Assembly: GCF_014323725.1 (NCBI RefSeq)
Contig: NZ_JABVED010000001.1
Span: 292,505-356,504, forward strand
Direction: 5' to 3'
Source: Actinokineospora xionganensis
GTDB lineage: Bacteria > Actinomycetota > Actinomycetes > Mycobacteriales > Pseudonocardiaceae
Length of the DNA stretch: 64,000 nt
Shown here: positions 22,697 through 32,352 of the stretch, in pieces
How positions within the stretch are numbered: the stretch's first letter is position 1
How the letters are laid out: each line of letters starts with the position of its first letter
Translations under genes and position numbers: made by a program
The notes under the pieces: model-generated
Seen by the model: only the letters and a program-made list of their open reading frames with translations
Told to the model about the DNA's origin: nothing
The model's database searches: none

Positions 22697-25293
22697 CCGG
22701 CGGATCGAAGGTGTCTGCCGTTCGGCAGGCGGTGGGTGGAACCGCGACGTCCGGGCTGACGGGGGGCGAAGCGGCCCGGCGGCTGCTCAGGGACGGCCCG
22801 AACACCCTGCCCGCGCCGCGGCGTGCGCACCCGGTGACGCTGCTTGTCGCGCAGCTGGTGCATTTCTTCGCGCTGATGCTGTGGGTGGCGGCGGGGCTCG
22901 CCCTGGTCGCGGGCATGCCGGTACTGGCGGTCGCGATCGTCGTGGTGGTGCTCGTGAACGGTGTGTTCTCGTTCGTGCAGGAGTACCGGGCCGACCGGGC
23001 CGCGCAGCGGTTGCGGGACCTGCTCCCGGTCAGGGCGTCGGTTCGCCGTGACGGGCATACGGTCGTCATCGGTGGCCAGGACCTTGTCGTGGGCGACCTG
23101 TTGCTGCTCGAGGCCGGTGACCGGGTCTGTGCCGACGCGACCGTGATCGACAGGTCCGGTTTCACCATGGACGAGTCGATGCTGACCGGGGAGAGCAAGT
23201 CGATCCGCCCGGAGCCAGGCGGGTCGCTCTTCGCTGGCACCTATGCGGTGGAGGGGCATTGCACGGCCGAGGTCGTGGCGACGGGGGCGCGGACGCGGCT
23301 GGCGGGAATCGCGGCGGTGACCGCGGGGGCTCGACGGCCGCGCAGCCCGTTGGCGACGCAGCTGCACCGGGTGGTGCGGACGGTCGCGATGGTGGCGGTG
23401 GTCGTGGGGGTGGTGTTCTTCGCCGCGGCGATGCTGTTGGGGCTGAGCACCGCGGACAGCTTCCTGTTCGCGGTGGGGGTGACGGTGGCGCTGGTTCCCG
23501 AGGGTCTGCTGCCCACCGTGACGTTGTCGCTGGCCAGGGCCGCGCAGCGGATGGCGCACCGGCACGCGCTGGTGCGCAGGCTCGAGTCGGTGGAGACCCT
23601 GGGGTCGACCACGTTCATCTGTACGGACAAGACCGGCACGCTCACCAGCAACGAGATGTCCGTCGTGCGGGTGTGGACACCCGAGGGTGAGGTTGCCGTG
23701 ACGGGCGAGGGTTACGCGCCTGAGGGCGATCTCGCGGGTCCGCCCGCGGCGCTGGCTCTGCTGCCCGCGCTGGCGAGTGCGGCGGCCCGTTGCTCGCCGG
23801 ACGCGCGCGCGAGTGAGCCTGCCGGGCAGTGGCATCCGGTGGGCGACCCGATGGAGGTCGCGCTGCACGTGTTGGCGACCCGGTCCGGTTGTGCGGCGCC
23901 GCCCGTGCCCGTGGTCCGGCATGCATTCGACCCGCGCAGGCGGCGGTCTTCGGTGGTGGACGCCGAGGGCGTGCACGTCGTCGGCGCGCCCGACTCGGTG
24001 CTTCCCCGCTGTGTCGGAGCCCCCGCGGCGGCCGAGGCGGCCTTGGCTCGGCTCAGTGCCGCGGGCCTGCGGGTGCTCGCGGTGGCGTGGCGCCCGACCG
24101 TGCCCGACGCGGTCGCGCACGTGGCCGACAGTGTGGAGCAGGGGCTGCGGTTGCTGGGTCTGGTCGCGCTGCAGGATCCGCCGCGGCCGGATGTCGCCGA
24201 GTCGATCGTGGCCTGCAGGCGGGCGGGCATCAAGCTCGCCATGGTGACCGGCGACCACCCGGGCACCGCGCACGCGATCGCGGTCGAGGTGGGCTTGGCG
24301 GGTGTGGACTCGACGGTGGTGGTCGGCGCGGATTTGCCCGCCGACGACGAGGCGCTGGGTGAACTGCTTGACCACGACGGGATCGTGGTCGCCCGGGTGA
24401 ACCCGGAGGACAAGCTGCGGATCGCGCGGTCGCTTCAGGCGCGGGGGCATGTGGTGGCGATGACCGGGGACGGTGTGAACGACGGTCCCGCGCTGCGCAC
24501 CGCGGACATCGGTGTGGCGATGGGTGCTTCGGGCACGGATGTGGCGCGGGAGGCAGCGGACTTGGTGCTGCTCGATGACCATTTCGGCACCATTGTCGCG
24601 GCGGTGGAGCTGGGTCGGGCGACGTTCGCCAACATCCGGCGGTTCTTGACCTATCACCTGACTGACAACGTCGCCGAGCTCACGCCGTTCGGTGTGTGGG
24701 CGCTGTCGGGTGGGCAGATTCCGCTGGCGATCACGGTGTTGCAGGTTCTCGCGATCGATATCGGGACGGATCTGCTGCCCGCGTTGGCCTTGGGGGCCGA
24801 ACCCGCGAATCCGCGGACGATGCGTGGGCGGATGCGGACGGATTCGCTGATGGACCGGACGGTGTTGCGGCGGGCTTTCGGTGTGCTGGGGCCTGCTGAG
24901 GCGTTGACCACGATGGGCGCGTTCCTCGCTGTGTTGTTCGCGGGCGGATGGACGTTCGGCCGTGACGCCGACCCGGCGTTGCTCGCGACCGCGTCGGGCA
25001 CGGCGTTCGCGGCGATCGTGCTCGGCCAGCTCGCCAACGCGTTCGCGTGCCGCAGCGAGTCGCACTGGGTGGGGCGGGTGGGTCTGCGGGGCAATCCGCT
25101 GCTGTTGGTGGCGGTCGGTGTGGAGGTGGTGCTGCTGTTCTTGTTCTTGGTGCTTCCGCCGTTGCCTGAGTTGCTTGGTGGCTCGCTGCCGAACCTGCTG
25201 GGTTGGTTGGCCGCGGCTTTCGCCGTTCCTGTCGTTCTGTTCGCCGACGCCGCCGCGAAGGCGGCGTCTCGCTCACTGAGGAGAAGTCCATGA
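22693..25293 (+). CDS. P-type ATPase, type II with Na,K-ATPase-like M4 motif
   Basis: 866 residues. Actuator TGES, M4 VPEGLLPTVTLSLARAAQR, phosphorylation DKTGTLTS with Asp312, GDP and TGDGVNDGPAL hinge, and about six C-terminal helices. PEGLLPTVT resembles the PEGLLATVT of Na,K- and H,K-ATPases more than the PEGLP of Ca2+ pumps, so monovalent cation transport is possible. The GTG start overlaps the permease stop (GTGA) and the end overlaps the hydrolase start (ATGA): a P-type pump inside a four-gene coupled operon is unusual. It is clearly different from the ATPase at 13050. Confidence 0.86.
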   Translation: MTGGSKVSAVRQAVGGTATSGLTGGEAARRLLRDGPNTLPAPRRAHPVTLLVAQLVHFFALMLWVAAGLALVAGMPVLAVAIVVVVLVNGVFSFVQEYRADRAAQRLRDLLPVRASVRRDGHTVVIGGQDLVVGDLLLLEAGDRVCADATVIDRSGFTMDESMLTGESKSIRPEPGGSLFAGTYAVEGHCTAEVVATGARTRLAGIAAVTAGARRPRSPLATQLHRVVRTVAMVAVVVGVVFFAAAMLLGLSTADSFLFAVGVTVALVPEGLLPTVTLSLARAAQRMAHRHALVRRLESVETLGSTTFICTDKTGTLTSNEMSVVRVWTPEGEVAVTGEGYAPEGDLAGPPAALALLPALASAAARCSPDARASEPAGQWHPVGDPMEVALHVLATRSGCAAPPVPVVRHAFDPRRRRSSVVDAEGVHVVGAPDSVLPRCVGAPAAAEAALARLSAAGLRVLAVAWRPTVPDAVAHVADSVEQGLRLLGLVALQDPPRPDVAESIVACRRAGIKLAMVTGDHPGTAHAIAVEVGLAGVDSTVVVGADLPADDEALGELLDHDGIVVARVNPEDKLRIARSLQARGHVVAMTGDGVNDGPALRTADIGVAMGASGTDVAREAADLVLLDDHFGTIVAAVELGRATFANIRRFLTYHLTDNVAELTPFGVWALSGGQIPLAITVLQVLAIDIGTDLLPALALGAEPANPRTMRGRMRTDSLMDRTVLRRAFGVLGPAEALTTMGAFLAVLFAGGWTFGRDADPALLATASGTAFAAIVLGQLANAFACRSESHWVGRVGLRGNPLLLVAVGVEVVLLFLFLVLPPLPELLGGSLPNLLGWLAAAFAVPVVLFADAAAKAASRSLRRSP

Positions 25294-26711
25294 CCGCCGC
25301 GCCCGCGTTGTCCGACCATGACAGTCGCCTGAAGGTTCCGCCGTCGATCGATTTTCTCGGTGGGGTCGGGACGGTCACCGGCAGCAAGTTCCTTGTCAGG
25401 TCGGGGGATTCGAGAGTTCTTGTCGACTGTGGACTGTTTCAGGGTTTGGCGCCGCTGCGGCGCCGCAACTGGCAGCGGCCGCCGGTCGACGTGACTGAAC
25501 TGGACGCGGTGGTGTTGACCCATGCGCATCTGGACCACTGCGGCTATTTGCCGGTGTTGGTGCGGGAAGGGTGGCGCGGTCCGGTGTACGTCACGCCCGG
25601 GACCGCCGCGCTGGTGGAGATCGTGTTGCGCGACAGCGCCCACCTGCTGATGGAGGAGGCGGCGCACGCGAACACCCATGGCTGGTCGAAGCACCGGCCG
25701 GCGCTGCCGCTGTATGACGACCGGGATGCCGAGCGTGCGTTGTCGTGTCTGCGGGTTGTCGACTTCGGCACGCCGACGACGATCGCCGAAGGCGTCGAGT
25801 TGGAGTTCGGGGAGGCCGGGCACATTCTCGGGTCGGCGTGGGCGCGGCTGGAGCTTGGTGGGCGGTCGGCGGTGTTCAGCGGCGACATGGGTCGCCAGGC
25901 GCACCGGTTGCTCGCGCCGCCGCGGGCGCGGCCGGAGTGCGATGTCCTGGTCATGGAGTCGACCTACGGTGCGCGTGAGCACCGTGACGAGGGTGCGTCC
26001 GACGAGTTGGCGGAGCTCATCACGAGCACGGTCGCGGGCGGGGGGAGCGTGTTGATCCCGGCGTTCGCGGTGGACCGCACGGAGGTGCTGCTGATCGAGT
26101 TGGCGAAGCTGATGCGGGCCGGTGCGATTCCGGAGGTGCCGGTGCTGGTGGACAGCCCGATGGCGTTGGCGTCGCTGCGGGTTTATCGGCGGGCGATCGG
26201 CGAGCGGTGGGCTGAGATCCGGTCGGATCTCGCCGGGGGTGACCCGTTCGCCGTGCCGAATCTGCAGGAGCTGCGCACGGTGGAGGAGTCCATGCGGGCC
26301 AACCATCCGCGGATGCCGTCGATCGTCATCTCGGCGTCGGGGATGGCTTCGGGTGGGCGGGTGCTGCATCACCTGACGCATCTGCTGCCGGATCGGCGGA
26401 ACACGGTGGTGATCGTGGGTTTCGCGGCGGCGGGGACCCGGGCTCGGCAGTTGGTGGATGGGGCGACGCAGCTGAAGATCCATGGGCGGTATGTGCCGGT
26501 GCGGGCGCGGGTGGGTGTGTTGGAGGGGTTCAGCGCGCACGCGGATTCCGATGAGCTGGTCGCGTGGGCGAATTCGGCGGCCTCCGCGCCGGGGACGACG
26601 TTCCTGGTGCATGGCGAGCCCGCGGCGTCGGCGGAGCTGGCGCGTCGGCTGGGTGTCGAGTTGGGATGGAACGCGGTGGTGCCGCGCGATGGTGAGCATG
26701 TCGTGGTGTGA
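25290..26711 (+). CDS. MBL-fold/beta-CASP exoribonuclease-like hydrolase
   Basis: 473 residues. Metallo-beta-lactamase motif THAHLDHCGYLP (His78, His80, Asp82, His83), further metal ligands in GHILGSAW and FSGDMGR, then a beta-CASP domain with SASGMASGGRVLHH and C-terminal motif GFSAHADSDEL. This is the CPSF/YSH1-like RNA-processing nuclease family; bacterial members cut RNA. The last gene of the ABC/P-ATPase operon (ATGA overlap, GAGGAGAAG site). Its stop codon overlaps the first DevR box of hspX. Beta-CASP genes also sit near hspX-like dormancy genes in other actinobacteria, as I recall. Confidence 0.87.
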   Translation: MTAAPALSDHDSRLKVPPSIDFLGGVGTVTGSKFLVRSGDSRVLVDCGLFQGLAPLRRRNWQRPPVDVTELDAVVLTHAHLDHCGYLPVLVREGWRGPVYVTPGTAALVEIVLRDSAHLLMEEAAHANTHGWSKHRPALPLYDDRDAERALSCLRVVDFGTPTTIAEGVELEFGEAGHILGSAWARLELGGRSAVFSGDMGRQAHRLLAPPRARPECDVLVMESTYGAREHRDEGASDELAELITSTVAGGGSVLIPAFAVDRTEVLLIELAKLMRAGAIPEVPVLVDSPMALASLRVYRRAIGERWAEIRSDLAGGDPFAVPNLQELRTVEESMRANHPRMPSIVISASGMASGGRVLHHLTHLLPDRRNTVVIVGFAAAGTRARQLVDGATQLKIHGRYVPVRARVGVLEGFSAHADSDELVAWANSAASAPGTTFLVHGEPAASAELARRLGVELGWNAVVPRDGEHVVV

Positions 26712-26745
26712 GGCCAAGGTCCCTGCTGGTCGGGAACTGGTGCCC
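26710..26745 (+). promoter_or_regulatory. Paired DevR/DosR boxes of the hspX promoter
   Basis: GAGGCCAAGGTCCC (26710-26723, two mismatches) and GGGAACTGGTGCCC (26732-26745, three mismatches), centres 22 bp apart. They lie 97 and 75 bp before the hspX start. The M. tuberculosis hspX promoter also has paired DosR sites. Confidence 0.7.
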
Positions 26746-26813
26746 TGCTCTGCCGATGGCGGGCGGAGTGTGCTGGTGGGGTACCGGTTTCGACAGCCAT
26801 GAGAGGACTGGCC

Positions 26814-27215
26814 ATGACCAGCATTGTTCCCCGCTCCTCGATGTTCCCGGATCTCATCCGTCTGATGGAGACTTTTCCGTTCACGGACCGGCACATGGTT
26901 CGGGTCGAGGACTACTTCGACGACGGCCGCTATGTGGTCCGGGCGGAGATGCCCGGGTTGGACGCGGAGAAGGACATCGAGATCTCGGTGGCCAACGGTG
27001 AGCTGACGATCGCGGCGCAGCGGTCGGAGGAGAAGCACACCAAGTCGCACACCGAGTTCCACTACGGCTCCTATGGCCGCACGGTGACGTTGCCGAAGGG
27101 GGCGGACTCCGACCACATCAAGGCCGGGTACGACGCGGGCATCCTCACGGTCGAGGTGCCGATCAAGAAGGTGCCGGAGGCCCGTCAGGTTCCGGTGTCG
27201 ACGACCAAGAAGTGA
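26814..27215 (+). CDS. hspX: Alpha-crystallin small heat shock protein, HspX/Acr-like
   Basis: 133 residues. The alpha-crystallin domain runs from MVRVEDYFDDGRYVVRAE to AGILTVEVPIKK, with the conserved G-I-L-T-V near the end and short variable tails. The central HTEFHYGSYGRTVTLP matches HspX (Rv2031c), the major dormancy chaperone. Forms oligomers that hold unfolding proteins without ATP. ATG 26814 follows GAGAGGA; the ATG at 26799 has no site. Promoter boxes lie upstream and a textbook terminator follows, so it is probably transcribed alone at a high level. Confidence 0.93.
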   Translation: MTSIVPRSSMFPDLIRLMETFPFTDRHMVRVEDYFDDGRYVVRAEMPGLDAEKDIEISVANGELTIAAQRSEEKHTKSHTEFHYGSYGRTVTLPKGADSDHIKAGYDAGILTVEVPIKKVPEARQVPVSTTKK

Positions 27216-27221
27216 GTGCGA

Positions 27222-27262
27222 CCGCGCACCGGCCAGTGGGCCGGTGCGCGGTTCTTTCTTTC
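27222..27262 (+). terminator. Rho-independent terminator after hspX
   Basis: CCGCGCACCGGCC (27222-27234) pairs perfectly with 27239-27251 around an AGTG loop and is followed by TTCTTTCTTTCC. The only terminator in the window with a clear pyrimidine/T tail. Confidence 0.9.
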
Positions 27263-27285
27263 CGTATGAACGAAAGTGAGGGGAT

Positions 27286-27699
27286 ATGGCCGCCATCAGC
27301 GTGACCCATGTGGGTGACGACAGGTTCCAGATTCAGACCCGCGGGCACGTCGTGTTGGCCGATCAGCCCCGTGGTGACGACGGTGTCGAGGTCGGTCCGA
27401 CGCCGGTGGAGTTGTTCGTGATGTCGTTGGCCACGTGCGCCGCGCATTACGCGGCCGGGTACTTGCGGCATCAGGGTTTGCCGCAGGAGGACTTGCGGGT
27501 CGAGTGCCGCTGGACGATGCGCGCCGACCCGCCGCGGGTGGGTCGGGTGGAGCTGACCGTGGTCGCGCCCGTGCCGCTCGACGCCGACCGCACGGCCGCG
27601 CTGCTCGCGGCGGTTGATCACTGCACTGTTCAGAACAGTTTGCGGCAGCCACCCGAGGTGCGGGTCGCGGTCGCCGAAATGGGAGTCGTGTCGCTATGA
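27286..27699 (+). CDS. OsmC-family peroxiredoxin-like protein
   Basis: 137 residues. OsmC/Ohr fold with the helix motif [20 protein letters not shown] (first Cys near 49) and a second Cys in DHCTVQNSL (near 109), the two-Cys pair used to reduce organic hydroperoxides. The ATG at 27286 has a GAGGGG site. It overlaps ppsA by 4 bp (ATGA). Coupling of a peroxide-reducing protein to a PEP synthase is odd; it may protect the Cys-dependent enzyme. Confidence 0.85.
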   Translation: MAAISVTHVGDDRFQIQTRGHVVLADQPRGDDGVEVGPTPVELFVMSLATCAAHYAAGYLRHQGLPQEDLRVECRWTMRADPPRVGRVELTVVAPVPLDADRTAALLAAVDHCTVQNSLRQPPEVRVAVAEMGVVSL

Positions 27700-29972
27700 G
27701 CCATGTTCTCGATTTCACCCGGATCAGTCTGCGCGACGCCGAGGAGGCCGGCGGCAAGGGCGCCAACCTTGGTGAGCTGGTGGCGGCGGACTTGCCGGTG
27801 CCGCCGGGGTTCGTGGTGCTGCGGTCGGGTTATCTCGACTCGATGGACGGTGCGGGGGTCCGTGCCGAGCTCGCCGAGGTGCACGCGGAGGCGTTGTCCG
27901 CGGTGGACGACCCGGTGCGGTTGGCGGGGGCCGGCGAGCGGCTGCGGGAACTGGTGGCCAAGGCGGGGGTGGGCGCGCGGGTTCGCGAGGACATCGCGGC
28001 GGCGTACGCGGTGCTTGGCGGGGATGTCGCTGTCCGGTCGTCGGCCACCGGGGAGGACGGGGCCGACGCGTCGTTCGCCGGGATGAACGCGACGTTCACC
28101 AATGTCCACGGTGTCGATGAGCTTGTGGATCGGGTGGTGGAGTGTTGGACGTCGCTGTTCGGGCCTCGGGTGATCGCGTACCGGGCGAGCCGGGGTTTCA
28201 CCGGTGAGCCCGCGATGGCCGTGGTGGTGCAGCGCATGGTGGAGGCGGAGCGTGCGGGCGTGACGTTCACCGTGGACCCGAGCACCGGGGACGCGTCGAG
28301 GGTGGTGGTGGAGGCGGCGTTCGGGCTGGGCGAGGTGGTGGTGTCGGGTTCGGTGGAGCCGGACACCTATGTGCTGGCCAGAGACGACCAGCGGCTGGTG
28401 CGGGTCCGGGTCGGTGACAAGACGTTCAAGTTGGTCCGTGGCGCCGATGGTGGCGACCGGCGGGTCGATCTCGATGCCGCGCACGCGGCTCAGCGGGTCC
28501 TGCGGGACGCGGAGGCAGCGGACCTGGCGCGGCTGGCACTGCGGGTCGAGAAGCATTATGGGCGGCCGCAGGACATCGAGTGGGCGATCGACGCGGCCGG
28601 GATGACCTGGCTGGTGCAGGCGCGACCGATCACGACGGTCGGTGGCCCCCCGGGGCCCGCGACCACGGGAAGGCCGCTGGTCACCGGTTCGGGGGCCGCG
28701 CCGGGACGAGTGGTGGGACGGGTGCGGGTGTTGACCTCACCGGAGCAGGGTGGTGCGCTGCTCGCGGGGGAGGTGCTGGTGGCGCCGATGACGAACCCCG
28801 ACTGGGTCCCGACGATCCGGCGGGCCGCGGCGTTGGTGACCGACAGCGGCGGCATGACGTGCCACGCGGCGATCGTGGCCCGGGAGCTGGGTGTGCCGTG
28901 TGTCGTCGGTGCGCGCACCGCCACCACGGATCTCGCCGATGGTCTGTTGGTCACTGTGGACGGTTCGGCTGGGGTGGTGTTCGCCGGTGACCGGACGGTG
29001 TCGGCTCCGGCCAGGACCGCCCCGGTCACGGCACAGGCGGTCCAGCCGACGGGGACGCGGCTGTATGTGAACCTGGCGATGCCGGAGAAGGCGGAGGAGG
29101 TGGCCGCGCTCGACGTCGACGGTGTTGGGCTGCTGCGGGCGGAGTTCATGCTCACCGAGGCCCTCGGTGGTCGGCACCCGCGGGACCTGCTTGCCCGGGG
29201 TGAGGAGGAGACGTTCGTGTCGGCGATGTCGGAGTCGCTGCTGCGGATCACGACCGCGTTCGGGCCGCGGCCGGTTGTGTATCGCGCCACGGATCTGCGG
29301 AGCAACGAGTTCCGCGGTCTGGTTGGGGGAGCGGCGTACGAGCCGGTGGAGAGCAACCCGATGATCGGGTACCGCGGCTGTTTCCGGTATGTGCGGGAGC
29401 CGGACTTGTTCGCGTTGGAGCTGCGGGTGCTGGCGCGGGTGCGGGAGCGCACCCCGAACCTGCATCTGATGATCCCGTTCGTGCGCACCAAATGGGAGCT
29501 GGAGGCGTGCCTGGAGCTGGTGGACGCCAGTGAGCTGGGCCGGGCCCGGGGGATGCGCCGGTGGGTGATGGCGGAGGTGCCGTCGGTGCTGCACTGGTTG
29601 CCGGAGTATGTGTCGATGGGGATCGACGGGGTGTCGATCGGCAGCAACGACCTCACGCAGCTGATCCTGGGTGTGGACCGGGACTCGGAGGTGTGCGCGG
29701 AGCTGTTCGACGAGAGCGACCCGGCGGTGCTCGACGCGATCGCCCGGATCGTGGTCTCGGCGAAGCGGCTGGGCATCACGTCGTCGCTGTGCGGTCAGGC
29801 CCCGTCGACCCGCCCTGGTTTCGCCGAGCACCTGGTGCGGTTGGGGATCACGTCGGTGTCGGTGATCCCGGACGCGGTGTCGTCGGCCCGGTCGGCGATC
29901 GCCTCGGCGGAGCAGCGGATCCTGCTGGAGGCGGCGCTGCGCTCGGGTGTGCGGACGAACCCGGCGCGCTGA
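27696..29972 (+). CDS. ppsA: Phosphoenolpyruvate synthase (pyruvate, water dikinase)
   Basis: 758 residues. N-terminal ATP-grasp part ([10 protein letters not shown], then [17 protein letters not shown]), central swivelling phosphohistidine domain with [12 protein letters not shown] (His390), and C-terminal PEP/pyruvate TIM barrel with [18 protein letters not shown] and the catalytic-Cys block SSLCGQAPS. The order excludes rifampicin phosphotransferase, which has the His domain last. It converts pyruvate and ATP to PEP, AMP and Pi, opening gluconeogenesis. Slightly shorter than the 792-residue E. coli enzyme. Translationally coupled to the OsmC gene. Confidence 0.92.
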   Translation: MSHVLDFTRISLRDAEEAGGKGANLGELVAADLPVPPGFVVLRSGYLDSMDGAGVRAELAEVHAEALSAVDDPVRLAGAGERLRELVAKAGVGARVREDIAAAYAVLGGDVAVRSSATGEDGADASFAGMNATFTNVHGVDELVDRVVECWTSLFGPRVIAYRASRGFTGEPAMAVVVQRMVEAERAGVTFTVDPSTGDASRVVVEAAFGLGEVVVSGSVEPDTYVLARDDQRLVRVRVGDKTFKLVRGADGGDRRVDLDAAHAAQRVLRDAEAADLARLALRVEKHYGRPQDIEWAIDAAGMTWLVQARPITTVGGPPGPATTGRPLVTGSGAAPGRVVGRVRVLTSPEQGGALLAGEVLVAPMTNPDWVPTIRRAAALVTDSGGMTCHAAIVARELGVPCVVGARTATTDLADGLLVTVDGSAGVVFAGDRTVSAPARTAPVTAQAVQPTGTRLYVNLAMPEKAEEVAALDVDGVGLLRAEFMLTEALGGRHPRDLLARGEEETFVSAMSESLLRITTAFGPRPVVYRATDLRSNEFRGLVGGAAYEPVESNPMIGYRGCFRYVREPDLFALELRVLARVRERTPNLHLMIPFVRTKWELEACLELVDASELGRARGMRRWVMAEVPSVLHWLPEYVSMGIDGVSIGSNDLTQLILGVDRDSEVCAELFDESDPAVLDAIARIVVSAKRLGITSSLCGQAPSTRPGFAEHLVRLGITSVSVIPDAVSSARSAIASAEQRILLEAALRSGVRTNPAR

Positions 29973-29977
29973 ATCAC

Positions 29978-30019
29978 ACGGATCCCCGCTCTCCCGACGT
30001 CGGGGGAGCGGGGATCCGT
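29978..30019. terminator. Long bidirectional hairpin between ppsA and the ABC permease
   Basis: A 19-bp stem with one G-T wobble: the arm from ACGGATCCCCGCTC pairs with GAGCGGGGATCCGT, with four bases in the loop near 29997-30000. It lies between converging stops (29972 and 30031) and should stop transcription from both sides. Confidence 0.85.
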
Positions 30020-30030
30020 CTGTGCGGGTG

Positions 30031-31194
30031 CTATTCGGTGACGCGCCTGCCCAGTCGGAGGCTGGCGATGGTCAGCAGGACCAGTGCGAACGCGCCGAGG
30101 ACCGCGAGTTGGGTCCCGATCTGGGCGATTCCGCCGCCGCGGGAGAGGACTTCCACCCAGCCGTCGACGGCCCAGGCGTGGGGCACGAGGTGTCCGATGG
30201 TCCGCATGAGCGGGGTGACGATCTCCAGTGGCCACATGGCGCCGCCGAGCATGCCGAAGGCGATGCCGATGGCCGGGCCGATGGCGGAGGCCTGTTCGGG
30301 GGTGCTGAACAGGGTTCCGGCCAGGACTCCGGTGCCCGCGCCGACGAGGACCCAGACGCCGATGAGGGCGGCCGCCGCGGTGGGGTCGCCCCAGTCGACG
30401 CCGAAGAGGCCCGCGCCGATGCCGACGATGAGCAGGGACTGCAGCAGGCCGATCACGGCGTAGGCGAGGGTTTCGCCGAAGACGAGGTCGCGGGCGCGGA
30501 CGGGGGCGGCCATGACGCGGCGGTGGATGCCGAGTTTGCGGGCCTGGATGATGGCGGCTCCGCCCGCGAGGGAGTTGATGAAGACGAACAGCACCAGCAT
30601 GGTGGGGGCGCTGTAGCCGAATCCGCGGGGCAGGTAGTCGCTGTCGGCGTCGACGGTCTCGGAGCGGACCTCGATGGCGGGCAGCATGGTGCGTACGGTG
30701 TCGGCGGTGGCCAGTTGCTGGTCGAAGGTGCCGCCGCTGTGTGCGACACCGAAGCGGGCGGCTTGGACGCGGGCCGCGTGGGTGGCGACGGCGCCGGACA
30801 CCGCGGACTGGGCGGCTTGGACGCCTGCCTGGGAGCCGCTGCCGAGGACCGGGATGGCCGCGGTGCCTCCGGCGCGCAGGGTGGCGTCGAGGTCGGTGGG
30901 GATCAGGACGACGGCGTCGAGTTCGCCTCGTCGCAGGGCGGTGCGGGCCGTTTCCTCGTCGGCGGGGTCGGTGACGCGGGCGCCGGGGATGGCGTGCAGG
31001 TCGTCGACGAGGGTGCGGGCGAGGGGGCCGGTGTCGGCGGCGGTGACCACGCCGACGCGCAGGGCGGTGGCGTTCCCGGCGGTGGCGCCGATGACGAGGA
31101 TGATCACGATCGGGAGCAGCACCATGAAGAAGATCGCGGTGCGGTCACGAAACAGTCTGCGCAGTTCGACGGCGGTCACGGTGAGCGCGGTCAT
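30031..31194 (-). CDS. ABC-2 type permease
   Basis: 387 residues. An N-terminal helix (about 20-42), a large extracytoplasmic domain (about 45-215), then five helices to the C terminus: the ABC2_membrane_3 (Rhs/DrrB/YhgE-like) plan. GSGSQAGVQAAQSAV and PAIEVRSETVDADSDYLPRG lie in the outer loop. ATG 31194 overlaps the upstream permease stop by 4 bp. It is the last gene of an operon of ATPase and two unequal permeases, probably working as a heterodimer in drug, lipid or peptide export. Confidence 0.87.
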   Translation of the reverse strand: MTALTVTAVELRRLFRDRTAIFFMVLLPIVIILVIGATAGNATALRVGVVTAADTGPLARTLVDDLHAIPGARVTDPADEETARTALRRGELDAVVLIPTDLDATLRAGGTAAIPVLGSGSQAGVQAAQSAVSGAVATHAARVQAARFGVAHSGGTFDQQLATADTVRTMLPAIEVRSETVDADSDYLPRGFGYSAPTMLVLFVFINSLAGGAAIIQARKLGIHRRVMAAPVRARDLVFGETLAYAVIGLLQSLLIVGIGAGLFGVDWGDPTAAAALIGVWVLVGAGTGVLAGTLFSTPEQASAIGPAIGIAFGMLGGAMWPLEIVTPLMRTIGHLVPHAWAVDGWVEVLSRGGGIAQIGTQLAVLGAFALVLLTIASLRLGRRVTE

Positions 31195-32351
31195 CGGGTC
31201 ACCGTCCTTCGAATGAGGAACATCGCGATCGCGGTGGTGGCGGCGGTGAAGCCGAGCATGGCGGCCAGCGGCAGGACGATGGCGGACGCTTCGGCTCCGG
31301 TGGACAGGTCTGTGAAGCCGCGCATGGCCCACCCGTTCGGGGTGAACAGGGCGAGTGTGCGCAGCGCGGCGGGCGCCATGGACAGGGAGACGAAGTTCCC
31401 GCCGAGCAGGACCAGGGCGAAGGTCGCTATGCCTGCGAGCCCGTCGGCCTGGCGTTCGGTGCGGGAGATCGCGATGACCAGGGCGGTCAGCCCGACCAGG
31501 GCCAGTGATATGGCGATGATCAGTGCCCCGGCGGCGGCGGGTGGGCCCCAGTAGGCGTCGAAGACGAGGGTGGTCACCACGGCCATGGTGGTCAGGCTCG
31601 CGAGGGCGTAGCCGAAGGTGGCCAGTGATTTGCCCGCGAGGACCGTGCCGGGGCCGACGGGTGCGGCGGTGATGCGGTCGAGGGTGCCGTTGGCGCGTTC
31701 GGCGAAGTAGCCGCGGGCGGTGAACCCGGTGGCGAACATGGTGAAGAAGATGCCCATGCCGGGGCCGTAGTAGCTGATGGCGTCCAGTGGGCGGGTGCCC
31801 GCGCTTCGGGCGACGACCTGTTCGGGCAGGGCGGCGCGGGCGGCGTCGGCGACCAGGGCGTCGGAGGGTGGGGTTCGGCCGGCGACGGCCACGCCGACCG
31901 ACAGCCGCACCGCGTTGAACCGGGCGACGAACGCGTTCGCGATGGCGGTGCCCACCTGGGTGGCGACGGGTTGGTCGACGGTGCCGAGCACGGTCACGGG
32001 GACCGCGCCGCCGCCGTGGGCGGCGGCGGTGAACCCGGCGGGGATGACGAACACCGCCGCGACCTCACCATTGTCCAGTTTGGACTCGGCGTCGGCTCGG
32101 CTGGTGGCGGGCACGAGGGTGACGAGGTCGGAGAGGTCGTCGCTGGAGAGCATCGAGGTGAAGGCGGCGGCCAGTTCGCCGTGGTCTTCGTCGACGATGG
32201 CGGTGTCGAGGTGGAAGGTCTGCGCCGAGCCGAACGCGAAGCTCATCAGCGCCGCGATGGCCAGGGGGGCGAGCAGTCCGAGCACGATCGCGGACTTGTC
32301 GCGCAGGCGTTGGCGCAGGTCCTTGCCCGCGATGGTGAGGGCCGGGTGCAT
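31191..32351 (-). CDS. ABC-2 type permease
   Basis: 386 residues with the same plan as the next gene: N-terminal helix (about 20-40), periplasmic-type domain up to about 195, and five or six C-terminal helices (GMGIFFTMFATGFTARGYFAERANG then FVSLSMAPAALR). YFAERANGTLDRITAAPVG is the conserved cytoplasmic loop that contacts the ATPase in this family. The stop of the ATPase gene lies 1 bp beyond its start. Works with the permease at 30031 and the ATPase at 32353. Confidence 0.87.
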   Translation of the reverse strand: MHPALTIAGKDLRQRLRDKSAIVLGLLAPLAIAALMSFAFGSAQTFHLDTAIVDEDHGELAAAFTSMLSSDDLSDLVTLVPATSRADAESKLDNGEVAAVFVIPAGFTAAAHGGGAVPVTVLGTVDQPVATQVGTAIANAFVARFNAVRLSVGVAVAGRTPPSDALVADAARAALPEQVVARSAGTRPLDAISYYGPGMGIFFTMFATGFTARGYFAERANGTLDRITAAPVGPGTVLAGKSLATFGYALASLTTMAVVTTLVFDAYWGPPAAAGALIIAISLALVGLTALVIAISRTERQADGLAGIATFALVLLGGNFVSLSMAPAALRTLALFTPNGWAMRGFTDLSTGAEASAIVLPLAAMLGFTAATTAIAMFLIRRTVTR

Positions 32352-32352
32352 G

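Noticed and set aside
27696-29972. Rifampicin phosphotransferase instead of PEP synthase
   Set aside because: The phosphohistidine domain lies in the middle and a full PEP/pyruvate barrel follows; in the rifampicin enzyme the His domain is C-terminal.
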